From Gammaproteobacteria bacterium (GTDB lineage: Bacteria > Pseudomonadota > Gammaproteobacteria > HK1): a DNA stretch of 20,014 nt. The translations under genes and the position numbers were made by a program. The DNA lies in contig JAJECB010000389.1 in the NCBI GenBank assembly GCA_022822245.1, positions 1 through 20,014 of the forward strand, given 5' to 3'. Shown one piece after another: positions 1 through 7,181 of this stretch. Position 1 is the stretch's first letter. Each line of letters begins with the position of its first letter. Under the pieces are notes generated by a model that was given only the letters and a program-made list of their open reading frames with translations, did not search any database and was not told where the DNA came from.

Positions 1-372
1 TTCTACGGCGGCTTCCTCGACTTCGAGATCGCGAGGCGGAGCGAGAGCGCCGCATTCATCTACTTCGGGGACCAGTTCATCAACTTCTCGAGGGGCCGCC
101 GCCAAGGGGCGGACGACAACCGGCACTTCGGCATCGCGGTCGACGACAAGGAACTCGTGCGACGGACCCTCGAGGAGATGGGGGTGGAGATCCTCGACGG
201 GCGGTTCCTCGACTTCCTCGATCCCTGGGGCAACCGGGTCGAGATCACGACCTACACGAACATCCAGTTCAGCAAGGCCGACCATGTCCTTCGCGGCATG
301 GGGCTCGAGCATCTCCGGAAGACCGAACAAGCCGTCGCGGAGCTCCGGAAGAAGGGCATGGCGCCGTCCTGA
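1..372 (+). CDS. VOC family (glyoxalase-like) protein, 5'-truncated
   Basis: An open frame enters at base 1 and stops with TGA at 370-372, giving the last 123 residues of a protein whose start lies outside the window. The visible part has the features of a vicinal-oxygen-chelate fold: a short beta-rich segment (FIYFGDQFINFS, residues 19-30), NRHFGIAV with a candidate metal-ligand His at visible residue 42, a helix (ELVRRTLEEMG), and the closing signature FLDPWGNRVEITTY with candidate metal-ligand Glu at residue 81. VOC members include glyoxalases, extradiol dioxygenases and resistance proteins; DPWGNRVEI is typical of the single-domain metal-binding members. The tail after ITTY is a charged helix of about 35 residues. 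The substrate cannot be inferred. The gene lies 71 bases before the LarA-like gene on the same strand, so co-transcription is possible. Confidence 0.8.
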   Translation, partial: FYGGFLDFEIARRSESAAFIYFGDQFINFSRGRRQGADDNRHFGIAVDDKELVRRTLEEMGVEILDGRFLDFLDPWGNRVEITTYTNIQFSKADHVLRGMGLEHLRKTEQAVAELRKKGMAPS

Positions 373-443
373 TCGCCCCGCTGTGAGTGCTGTGGCTTAC
401 GCGCTAAAGTAGGCCCCTTCCCGAATCATCGAGGGACACCGAC

Positions 444-1760
444 ATGAGCGACCGCTTCGAAGTGCCCATCGCCGGAGGGCTCGACGTCCCGCTCCCGCGC
501 ATGGCGCGCGTTCGCCAGACCTTCGATCCCGCCCGTCTCGACGACGTGGCTGCCGTGGTGCGGTCCGAGATGCGGCGCCCGGAGATCGCAGGGCTGGTCA
601 AGCCGGGGGAGAAGATTGCGATCGGGTGCGGCAGCCGCGGCGTGGCCAACATCGCGGAAACCGCGAAGACCGTCGTCGAGGAGCTGCGGCGCCTCGGCGC
701 GGAGCCCTTCATCTTCCCCGCGATGGGGAGCCACGGCGGCGCCACCGCCCTCGGGCAGACCGGGGTGCTCGCCAACTACGGGATCACCGAATCCGCGATG
801 GGGGTGCCGGTGCGCTCCTCGATGGATACCGTCGTCATCGGGGAGCTCGACGACGGCACCCCGATCCACGTCGACCGGTACGCGCACGAGGCGGACGGCA
901 TCGTCCTCATCAACAGGATCAAGCCGCACACCACGTACCGGGCCGAGATCGAGAGCGGCATCGTCAAGATGATCGGCATCGGCATGGGCAAGCACGCCGG
1001 CGCGACCGCGCTCCACTTTCACGGCATGGACCGTTTCGGCGATCTGCTTCCCAAGGTCGCGGAGCACGTGATCGCGAACGCGGCGTTTCGCTTCGGGGTG
1101 GCGCTCGTCGAGAACGCCTACGACGAGACGGCGCTCGTGGAGGCGATCCCCGCCGCCCGGCTGCTCGAACGCGAACGGGTGCTGCAGGCGGATGCCAAGT
1201 CGCGCATGGGCCGGATCTGCTTCCACGACATCGACGTTCTCGTCATCGACCGGATGGGGAAGGAGGTGAGCGGGGCGGGCTTCGACCCCAACATCACCGG
1301 GCGCAACAACCGCGGCGTAGAAGGCTTCGACGATCCGTGCGTGAACAAGATCGTGGTCCTCGATCTCACCGATGCGACCCACGGCAACGCGACCGGTATC
1401 GGGCTTGCCGACGTCATCACCCGCCGCCTCTTCGACCGCATCGACTACGGGCCGACGTGGGCGAACGTCATCACCTCGAACTATCTCGACGGCGGCACGA
1501 TCCCGATCGTCATGCACACCGACCGGGAGGCGGTCGCCCTCGGGGCCAAGACGGCGCTCCGGGTCGAGTCCGGCGAGGCGCGCATCGTGCGGATCCGCGA
1601 CACCCTGACGCTCGGTACGATCATGGTGTCGGAGCCGATGCTCGAGGAAGTCCGGGAGCATCCGGACCTGGAAGCGCTCGGTGAGCCGGAGCCGTTCGCG
1701 TTCACCCCGGACGGGCGTCTGGAGGCAATCGCGCTCGAGATGAGCCACGCGGCGGACTGA
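444..1760 (+). CDS. LarA-like (lactate racemase N-terminal domain, DUF2088) protein
   Basis: A 438-residue protein of the lactate-racemase superfamily, whose studied member LarA racemises lactate with a nickel-pincer nucleotide covalently held by a lysine. The start ATG at 444 has GAGGGA at 431-436 as ribosome site. Visible family blocks are GSHGGATA (His97), NRIKPHTTYRAE (His162), ESGIVKMIGIGMGKHAGA (Lys175, Lys183, His184) and LHFHGMDRFGD (His191, His193). By spacing, His97, His162, Lys175 and one of the following His residues could be the counterparts of the LarA catalytic and nickel-binding residues, but I did this alignment by eye. The C-terminal half has GRNNRGVEGFDDP and DLTDATHGNATGIGLAD, typical of the uncharacterised branch of the family rather than true lactate racemases. 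The substrate is therefore unknown, probably a 2-hydroxy acid. No cofactor-synthesis genes (larB, larC, larE) are in the window. Long opposite-strand frames over it are GC-driven shadows. Confidence 0.85.
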   Translation: MSDRFEVPIAGGLDVPLPRMARVRQTFDPARLDDVAAVVRSEMRRPEIAGLVKPGEKIAIGCGSRGVANIAETAKTVVEELRRLGAEPFIFPAMGSHGGATALGQTGVLANYGITESAMGVPVRSSMDTVVIGELDDGTPIHVDRYAHEADGIVLINRIKPHTTYRAEIESGIVKMIGIGMGKHAGATALHFHGMDRFGDLLPKVAEHVIANAAFRFGVALVENAYDETALVEAIPAARLLERERVLQADAKSRMGRICFHDIDVLVIDRMGKEVSGAGFDPNITGRNNRGVEGFDDPCVNKIVVLDLTDATHGNATGIGLADVITRRLFDRIDYGPTWANVITSNYLDGGTIPIVMHTDREAVALGAKTALRVESGEARIVRIRDTLTLGTIMVSEPMLEEVREHPDLEALGEPEPFAFTPDGRLEAIALEMSHAAD

Positions 1761-2155
1761 CGCGGCGGGCTCGCCACCGGCCGGCGGGGACGGCGACCGC
1801 AGCGGGCATTTCCCCGCCCGCCGGCGCCGGTCGAACTGCGGCCCGGACGGCTCGCCCCGTCCGGATTCCGGGACGATCCGCGGCGGTTCACCGCCGTTCA
1901 TTCCAGGGTGCGGAAAACAGGAGCAATCTTCGCGGCTTGAGCGAGTAGACGCGGTGTCCGCACGATCGGGCGCCGGAATTAATGTTCTGCCACGAACCGA
2001 TTGACGCTGCCTCCGGCAATCGGTGCGATATTACGCCGAGGCACGGCCCGCGCGAACGCCGGTTCCTCGCGGCCGAGCCTCCCTGAAACCCGACAGCGGC
2101 TTTCCGGGCGCAAGCCGCCGTCTTCCTCGCACTCCGTCCACCGGGAGAGTAGACC
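1761..2155. other. Intergenic region between the LarA-like gene and sbmA-like gene
   Basis: No credible gene is seen here. It holds a GC-rich inverted repeat, GCCGGCGGG at 1780-1788 and CCCGCCGGC at 1817-1825, with a 28-base loop. There is no T-run after it, so it is only a weak terminator candidate for the LarA-like gene. AT-richer sequence around 1975-2035 may carry the promoter of the transporter gene, but I could not pick a convincing -35/-10 pair. The ribosome site GGGAGAG at 2142-2148 serves the next gene. Confidence 0.5.
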
Positions 2156-3514
2156 GTGTTCGAATCCTTCTTTCCGAGGCCCAAGCTCTTCTTCATTTCC
2201 TTCGCGGTCTGGTCCATTGCCTGCGTGGTGCTCTGGTTCTCGGTCGCCCGGGACGCTGGGGAATCGCTCAGTCTCGGAGGCTGGATCGGCTTCGAGTACC
2301 CCGCCGAGGCGCCCGAAGTGGAGCCGCTGCCGGATCTCGCCGAGAACGCGGACGAGGCGTCCCGCGCCGCGCACGCCGCCCTTCGGGCCGAACGGGCCGC
2401 CACCATGGCCGCCTACGAGTCCGCCCGGAAGAGCGCGGGGACCTTCTGGCTCTACCAGTACATGATCCTCGCGTACGCCATCTTCCTCGCCTTCTGGTAC
2501 CGCTTCTCGCCGCACCGGTGGGCGAGGTGGTCCGTCTTCGGGTCGGCCGCGATCATCTTCGTCACCTGGTTCCAGGTGCAGCTCGACGTGATGATCAACG
2601 AGTGGTTCGGCGTCTTCTACGACCTCATTCAGCAGGCCCTCGCCAAGCCCCACAGCGTGACGTTCGAGGAGTACCTCGGCCAGCTCCTCACGTTCGGGCA
2701 GATCGCGCTCGTCGCCATCACCGTCGCGGTGCTCACGCGCTTCTTCGTCAGCCACTACATCTTCCGCTGGCGCACCGCGATGAACGACCACTACATGTCG
2801 CTCTGGGAACGGGTGCGCCACATCGAGGGCGCCTCCCAGCGGGTCCAGGAGGACACCATGCGGTTCGCCGGCATCATGGAGGGCCTCGGGGTGAGCCTCA
2901 TCGACTCGGTGATGACCCTCATCGCGTTCCTGCCGATCCTCTGGGGACTCTCCGGCTTCGTCACCCACCTTCCGCTCGTTGGGGAGGTCCCGCAGGCCCT
3001 CGTGTTCGTCGCCATCCTGTGGTCGATCTTCGGCACCGGGCTCCTCGCCCTCGCAGGGATCCGCCTGCCCGGCCTCGAGTTCCGCAACCAGCGGGTGGAG
3101 GCCGCCTACCGCAAGGAGCTGGTCTACGGGGAGGACGACGCCGGCCGCGCCCAGCCGCCGACCGTCGCGGAGCTCTTCGACAATGTGCGGCGGAACTACT
3201 TTCGCCTCTACCTCAACTACCTCTACTTCAACATCGCCCGCTACGCGTACCTGCAGGTGGGCGTGCTGCTCCCGTACATCGCCCTCGGCCCCACCATCGT
3301 GGCGGCCGGCTTCACCCTCGGCGTCATGCAGCAGATCGTGCGGGCGTTCGGTCGGGTGGAGAACTCGTTCCAGTACCTCGTCAATTCCTGGACCACCATC
3401 GTCGAGCTCCTCTCCATCTACAAGCGGCTCCAGGCCTTCGAGGCGGCGATCAACGACCAGCCGCTCCCGAAGATCGACCGCGACTTCATGGAGCACGGCG
3501 GCGATCCGGCCTGA
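2156..3514 (+). CDS. sbmA: SbmA/BacA-type peptide-antibiotic transporter
   Basis: An inner-membrane transporter of the SbmA/BacA family, which uses the proton gradient to import peptide antibiotics (microcins B17/J25, proline-rich peptides), bleomycin and, in BacA, very-long-chain fatty acid related substrates. It runs 452 residues from a GTG at 2156 with GGGAGAG at 2142-2148; the N-terminus [13 protein letters not shown] matches the start of E. coli SbmA. Family blocks are plain: [75 protein letters not shown] and [16 protein letters not shown]. Several hydrophobic spans fit a polytopic membrane protein. It is about 45 residues longer than E. coli SbmA, mostly through an Ala/Glu-rich insert (about residues 46-90) between the first two membrane spans, likely periplasmic. 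The family lacks its own ATPase. It stands alone, with no peptide biosynthesis genes beside it. Confidence 0.92.
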   Translation: MFESFFPRPKLFFISFAVWSIACVVLWFSVARDAGESLSLGGWIGFEYPAEAPEVEPLPDLAENADEASRAAHAALRAERAATMAAYESARKSAGTFWLYQYMILAYAIFLAFWYRFSPHRWARWSVFGSAAIIFVTWFQVQLDVMINEWFGVFYDLIQQALAKPHSVTFEEYLGQLLTFGQIALVAITVAVLTRFFVSHYIFRWRTAMNDHYMSLWERVRHIEGASQRVQEDTMRFAGIMEGLGVSLIDSVMTLIAFLPILWGLSGFVTHLPLVGEVPQALVFVAILWSIFGTGLLALAGIRLPGLEFRNQRVEAAYRKELVYGEDDAGRAQPPTVAELFDNVRRNYFRLYLNYLYFNIARYAYLQVGVLLPYIALGPTIVAAGFTLGVMQQIVRAFGRVENSFQYLVNSWTTIVELLSIYKRLQAFEAAINDQPLPKIDRDFMEHGGDPA

Positions 3515-3526
3515 CCGCGCGGCGCC

Positions 3527-3577
3527 GGGAAGGAGGCGCGCCGGGCGGGGCACCCCAGCCTCGCCTCCTCCTTCGGG
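3527..3577 (+). terminator. Possible stem-loop after the sbmA-like gene
   Basis: The purine-rich arm GAAGGAGGCG (3529-3538) can pair with CGCCTCC (3562-3568) and then, across a short bulge, with TCCTTC. The loop is about 23 bases and no T-run follows, so intrinsic termination is uncertain. Confidence 0.25.
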
Positions 3578-3689
3578 TCCACTCGGGCGGCGCCGGGGCC
3601 ATCCCGCTCGGACGTGGCCTTTCTCCGCCGAGCGTGAATTCCCGAACCGGTCGCGGGTCAAAATCTCGTCATGCAAGTCGAACCATTGA

Positions 3690-3706
3690 CATGCTGTGAA
3701 CATGTA
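3690..3706. promoter_or_regulatory. Inverted repeat upstream of the antitoxin gene, possible operator
   Basis: ACATG (3690-3694) and CATGT (3702-3706) form an inverted repeat with a 7-base spacer, overlapping a TTGACA hexamer at 3687-3692 and ending 15 bases before the antitoxin ATG. RHH antitoxins usually repress their own operon by binding such short palindromes overlapping the promoter. No good -10 element was found at 16-18 bases from the TTGACA, so the promoter assignment is open. Confidence 0.25.
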
Positions 3707-3721
3707 ACCACCATCTCGTGC

Positions 3722-3952
3722 ATGTCGAAGATGCTCCAGATCCGCAATGTCCCGGACGAGATTCATCGTCGGCTGAAGTCCCGCGCGGCCCTCGCCGGCA
3801 TGTCGATGTCGGACTATGTCCTCCGGGAGCTCGATGTGGTGCTGTCCCGGCCTACGCGTGACGAGGTGTTCGCGCGGATTGCCGAGCTGCTGCCGATAGA
3901 CCTGGATCCTCCGTCCGCCGAGGTATTGCGGGAAGAGAGAGAACGGCGCTGA
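3722..3952 (+). CDS. FitA/VapB-like ribbon-helix-helix antitoxin
   Basis: A 76-residue protein, first gene of a toxin-antitoxin pair. The N-terminal half, MLQIRNVPDEIHRRLKSRAALAGMS then MSDYVLREL, is a ribbon-helix-helix DNA-binding domain of the FitA/VapB type: a short beta strand then two helices. The C-terminal half (ELLPIDLDPPSAEVLREERERR) is a charged tail of the kind that wraps around and blocks the PIN toxin. The ATG at 3722 is preferred; the longer frame from 3671 would add 17 residues and run through the inverted repeat that looks like an operator. ATG at 3731 is also possible. No strong Shine-Dalgarno sequence precedes either. The toxin gene begins 7 bases after the stop, so the two are surely co-transcribed. 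Expected role: neutralise the toxin and autoregulate. Confidence 0.85.
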   Translation: MSKMLQIRNVPDEIHRRLKSRAALAGMSMSDYVLRELDVVLSRPTRDEVFARIAELLPIDLDPPSAEVLREERERR

Positions 3953-3959
3953 GTCCGGG

Positions 3960-4373
3960 GTGAGGGTCGTCCTTGACGCATCGGTGGTCGTCGAGCTCGT
4001 TCTCGGCACGCGGGTCGGGGCGAGAGTCCGCGGGCGCCTCCTCGATCCGAGGATTTCCCTGCATGGGCCAGAGCTCCTCGACCTCGAGGTTCTCAACGTG
4101 CTTCGGCGCTACGTGCAGGCGGGGAGGATAGCCGCCGACCGTGCCGAGGCGGCGGTCCGAAGGTTGAACGAGCTCGACCTCCGGCGCCATCGGCACGGAC
4201 CGATGTTGCCTCGGATCTGGTCGCGGCGCGCCAACCTCACCGCATGCGACGCGGCATACGTAGCGCTGGCGGAGGTTCTCTACGGCCCCCTCCTGACCAA
4301 GGACGCCCGTTTGTTGAGGACGCCGAATCTCCGCGTCCCCGTCGAACTGTTCGATCCGATGACCGTTCACTGA
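3960..4373 (+). CDS. VapC-type PIN-domain ribonuclease toxin
   Basis: A 137-residue PIN-domain protein, the toxin partner of the preceding RHH antitoxin. The PIN acidic residues are all visible: Asp6 in VVLDASVVVE, Glu43 in DLEVLN, Asp97 in CDAAYVALAE, and Asp115 in LLTKDARLLR, so the active site looks intact. Such enzymes are Mg2+-dependent endoribonucleases that cut tRNA or rRNA and stop growth when the antitoxin is degraded; the target here is unknown. The start is GTG at 3960, seven bases after the antitoxin stop, and length is normal for VapC. The next codon signals are lost after 4373, and the AT-rich block begins shortly afterwards, so the pair sits at the edge of an acquired segment. 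Confidence 0.9.
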   Translation: MRVVLDASVVVELVLGTRVGARVRGRLLDPRISLHGPELLDLEVLNVLRRYVQAGRIAADRAEAAVRRLNELDLRRHRHGPMLPRIWSRRANLTACDAAYVALAEVLYGPLLTKDARLLRTPNLRVPVELFDPMTVH

Positions 4374-4853
4374 CCTCACGACCGCACCGCTGCCGGGCGC
4401 CACGCTGGAGCAAGATGGGTGTGGGTTCGGAAGACGGAGATGAGCCACGAGGCCGGCCATCGTGTATCCTCAAGACGCTGCCAGTGGGCCCGTCGCCAGA
4501 TAGCATGAACTGCGCTCAAGAAAAATCTGTCGAGACTCATGTGGTCAGCCAAGCCGCCGCCTGTTCGAGGCCGACCAGGAGAATGACCATTGACATGATG
4601 ACTTGGAACGTTTGAAATCTGACGACTCGAACATGCGCCGAGGCAAAAAAGGGGACCTGCAGACAGATGCGCAGCAAGCCGATCGACAGCACAATCTCTC
4701 TTGCCGACCGATGCCTCGTCAGTCCCCGGGGGCTCTCGGCACCGCCGTTAGCTTTCCGCTCTTGAAAAACGCCTTTAACAGCTCGACTACCGGCTAAAAT
4801 GTGAAAAGCGCCACGTCTGATCGGAGGCTTATCAGGAGCTGCAGAGTCGAAGA
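4374..4853. other. Intergenic region between the toxin gene and the orphan membrane-protein gene
   Basis: No convincing gene. Composition changes here: high GC up to about 4500, then noticeably AT-richer with A-runs (4645-4651, 4765-4769). It contains the promoter-like pair at 4590-4618 and a TAAAAT box at 4795-4800. A repeated 12-mer, ACCATTGACATG, occurs at 4586-4597 and also at 3683-3694 before the toxin-antitoxin pair. A short frame, 4603-4797, has no recognisable product or good ribosome site and is not called. Confidence 0.5.
4590..4618 (+). promoter_or_regulatory. Sigma70-like promoter candidate upstream of the orphan gene
   Basis: A consensus -35 hexamer TTGACA (4590-4595) is followed after exactly 17 bases by TGAAAT (4613-4618), which matches four of six positions of the -10 consensus. 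If used, it would give the 4854 gene a leader of about 230 bases. This is pattern matching only. Confidence 0.3.
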
Positions 4854-6707
4854 ATGGGTACTCTAATACTTTGGGCGATCATCTGCGGAGTCAGCATCGC
4901 TTGTCTCCGTTTTGCGTGGAGTAAGATAGGCTCTAAATTCAAGCCAAAGATCCGAGTGCATGGGATAGCTATAACATCGGCATTGATATCTCTCGCTTCG
5001 TATATCATATACCTAATACACCTAGACCTGCTCTTTCTCGGCACGGTTGGTAATTCTCTCTATGGCCACCGTTCGTTCTTGGAGTCATTGTTTTTTCGTC
5101 CTCATTTTCGAAATGCTTTTTTCGGAATTTTAATCGCAACGTTGACCTATTATTGGTACGAGCACCGTCTGGCTCTCTCGCACCACCTTGCCCATGTTCC
5201 ACCGAGCACCGGCCCTGCACGAAAGCTCACTGATCTTCCACTTGTTCTGATCGTAGTCATTACTTTTTTAGCGATTACGCTCGCCGAACTCCCAGGAATC
5301 TTGAACGTTTTTCGAGTTGGTTATGGGCCTGCCGGATTCGTTCTGGAGTTCCGGGAATCACGAGACCAAACCAGTGACGGCACCAGTTCAACCACTTCTG
5401 GAAGTAGTGGCGAAGGAACACTAGACCAGTCTAGGTTGCCGAGCTTGGGAGTACTTGTCTATTTGACGGATCAACCCCGTCGGGACATGGAAAAGATCTG
5501 CGAGCTTGGTGACCAGAAAAGCGATCTGAAAAACATACAATTTCGACCAGTTAGTTCCTCAAAGAAGTCTTGTGTACATCTAACCAAGTTGGAAGAGTAT
5601 AAAAATTTTGCGGACTCTACTGTTAAGCCTTTATTTGTTTGCATGAACAAGATCGTAATTGATTCTCTGAACTACAATCTAGCGCTTGAGTACCTTCGGC
5701 CGGCGATACTGTCCTACATGGAGACGATCCATGCCATGGATCGAAAGGGTGGCTTCGAAGATGCTATGTCTAACTTTATCGAGGAAGGCAACCGGGTCCT
5801 ATCCTCGGAGCCATGTGAAGAATCAAACAGTACATCGCATTCCTTAGATGAGTCAAAGCTAAAAAAGATATTCTCTCTATATAATGAATTGCCCTATGGA
5901 CATATAGCCTACGCAATACTCGCTGACTTTCTAGCAACTCCCGAGGCCGGAATCCTACCGCTTGAGCGTTGGCAGACGCAACGGAGAAAGAGTTTCGAAA
6001 AGAATGGAGAAGTCAAGAAGCGCATCTTGGAAGCACGATTCGAATGGATGACATATGTCGCACGCCTTTATCAGGATTTTATGATTTTCAAGGTAAAGGA
6101 ACCGATGTTTTGGAGGCAGTTCAGCAGATTTGAACCGAGGGTTCGGAATCTGCTTGGCCGTATGCAACCGAATTTCATTCGATTGATAAGCAGCAAGAAA
6201 TATTGTACACATGGAGAAATAAATCAAATTTTGTTGAAAATTTATTTTTTTCATATTCAAGATGCTTGGAGAGCTCTCAAGCAGCTTCTTGAGCTCAGGG
6301 GTCGAGCTAGCGACGTGGCATTTGCTAACGAGGCGACCATGCTTGAGGAGATTCTTGAAGAATTTCGACGACTTCGGAGTTGTTTCGATCAAGTGTACGG
6401 ACTGAAGCGGGCCGGATATTTTCAGGCGACAATTGACGAGACGTTAGGAGATTACAAGATCCGGTTTGCGTCGTACATCGAGAAGGAAGAGAGCAGCATG
6501 TTCCCGGATGCTTTTGGTAGTCGCTTGCGTGTAGAGGCTGTGCGATACTTCAGGGAAGCTTTAAAGTGGCATATGCTATACAAACCAGATCCCGGAAATC
6601 GGGAAGAAGAGCTAAAGAGATGGCTTTCAGGCGGCTCTCAAGAAATTGACGTCTGGAAGATCAGGGTCAAGCATGATCGTCTTCTCGAACTAATCGAAAG
6701 ACAGTGA
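4854..6707 (+). CDS. Unassigned membrane-anchored protein (617 aa), AT-rich
   Basis: I do not recognise this protein. Four hydrophobic segments fill the N-terminal quarter: about residues 3-22, 37-62, 86-102 and 127-146. A low-complexity Ser/Thr/Gly linker (about 170-192) follows, then roughly 420 residues of charged, mainly helical sequence with no membrane span. Stretches such as AILADFLATPEAG, ARFEWMTYVARLYQDF, EEILEEFRRLRS and FREALKWHMLYKPD look like packed helices. The basic stretch after segment 1 argues for N-out and C-out, but charges are ambiguous and a cytoplasmic C-terminal domain is possible. The ATG at 4854 is chosen because the hydrophobic segment starts right there; AGGAG (4834-4838) is 15 bases away, farther than usual. 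Base composition and codon use are much more AT-rich than all neighbours (16 G/C of 60 at 6181-6240), pointing to horizontal acquisition. It lies alone between a toxin-antitoxin pair and an IS110 element. The frame is intact, so it is probably functional. Confidence 0.75.
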   Translation: MGTLILWAIICGVSIACLRFAWSKIGSKFKPKIRVHGIAITSALISLASYIIYLIHLDLLFLGTVGNSLYGHRSFLESLFFRPHFRNAFFGILIATLTYYWYEHRLALSHHLAHVPPSTGPARKLTDLPLVLIVVITFLAITLAELPGILNVFRVGYGPAGFVLEFRESRDQTSDGTSSTTSGSSGEGTLDQSRLPSLGVLVYLTDQPRRDMEKICELGDQKSDLKNIQFRPVSSSKKSCVHLTKLEEYKNFADSTVKPLFVCMNKIVIDSLNYNLALEYLRPAILSYMETIHAMDRKGGFEDAMSNFIEEGNRVLSSEPCEESNSTSHSLDESKLKKIFSLYNELPYGHIAYAILADFLATPEAGILPLERWQTQRRKSFEKNGEVKKRILEARFEWMTYVARLYQDFMIFKVKEPMFWRQFSRFEPRVRNLLGRMQPNFIRLISSKKYCTHGEINQILLKIYFFHIQDAWRALKQLLELRGRASDVAFANEATMLEEILEEFRRLRSCFDQVYGLKRAGYFQATIDETLGDYKIRFASYIEKEESSMFPDAFGSRLRVEAVRYFREALKWHMLYKPDPGNREEELKRWLSGGSQEIDVWKIRVKHDRLLELIERQ

Positions 6708-6997
6708 AGGCAAGAGCATACAGACCACCCAAGCGCTCATGATCTCGGCGGCGCGCGCACCCCGTTGGTGATGTAGGATGCGCCAAGCGCCAGCGTGCGT
6801 CGAAGCCGGCCAGGGCCTTTAGCGGAGCAGCCTGCATTGTCGAGTCTCGACGTAACGGCGCGCGCGGCTAATTGGTTCCGGACAGTCTTCGGCTGCCAAA
6901 TGGTCTCGTGCGTCCGGATATCCGGGTCTCTTACACAGCAAAGGTCCAGGCAGCATACTGGCTTCCCCGAACCGGGCCGAACGACGGATGACAGAAG

Positions 6998-7171
6998 CTA
7001 TGGCGCCTGCATTAGGAGCGGTTGCGCCTGCGCAGCGGCGGCGGGCAGAAGCACATACAGGGCGACTGCCGAGGAAGTCACCCAATGGACCATTTCAGCC
7101 ACGGCCTGCGCTTGTGCAACGGAGGGGAGAAGTAGAGAGGTCATTGCCAAGAGAATCGTCCAACGGGTCAT
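6998..7171 (-). CDS. Possible small secreted peptide with duplicated signal-like segment
   Basis: A 57-residue minus-strand frame with ATG at 7171. It begins like a signal peptide: MTRWTILLAMTSLLLPSVAQAQ, that is, one Arg, a hydrophobic core and an AxA-type cleavage site. The next 26 residues repeat the pattern (AVAEMVHW, a hydrophobic core, LLPAAAAQAQ), because the DNA is a tandem duplication. Almost nothing follows the second copy, so it may be a decayed or truncated gene, or a chance frame. The upstream GGTGA (minus strand, about 8 bases before ATG) is a weak ribosome site. The frame is open further upstream to 7486, but that extension has no protein-like character. Function unknown; treat as tentative. 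Confidence 0.25.
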   Translation of the reverse strand: MTRWTILLAMTSLLLPSVAQAQAVAEMVHWVTSSAVALYVLLPAAAAQAQPLLMQAP

Positions 7172-7181
7172 TTCAGTCACC
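7026..7181. repeat. Diverged 78-bp tandem duplication
   Basis: Unit A is 7026-7103 and unit B is 7104-7181, aligned with no gaps; 46 of 78 positions match by my count. Both units begin GCCTGCGC and both contain CATTTCAG (7091-7098 and 7169-7176). The period is a multiple of three, and on the minus strand both units encode a signal-peptide-like 26-residue segment sharing QAV-EM--W and LLP. Confidence 0.7.

Noticed and set aside
1780..1825. Hairpin after the LarA-like gene as an intrinsic terminator
   Set aside because: The stem is good but the loop is 28 bases and there is no T-run.
1979..4096. A 705-codon minus-strand open frame opposite the sbmA-like and toxin-antitoxin genes
   Set aside because: It covers several recognised plus-strand genes and has no protein-like character; the same applies to the 491-codon minus frame at 426-1901.
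4583..4615. A tiny frame MTIDMMTWNV resembling the start of an endonuclease/exonuclease/phosphatase family protein
   Set aside because: It stops after ten codons and no continuation was found in other frames; the similarity is too short to call a gene remnant.
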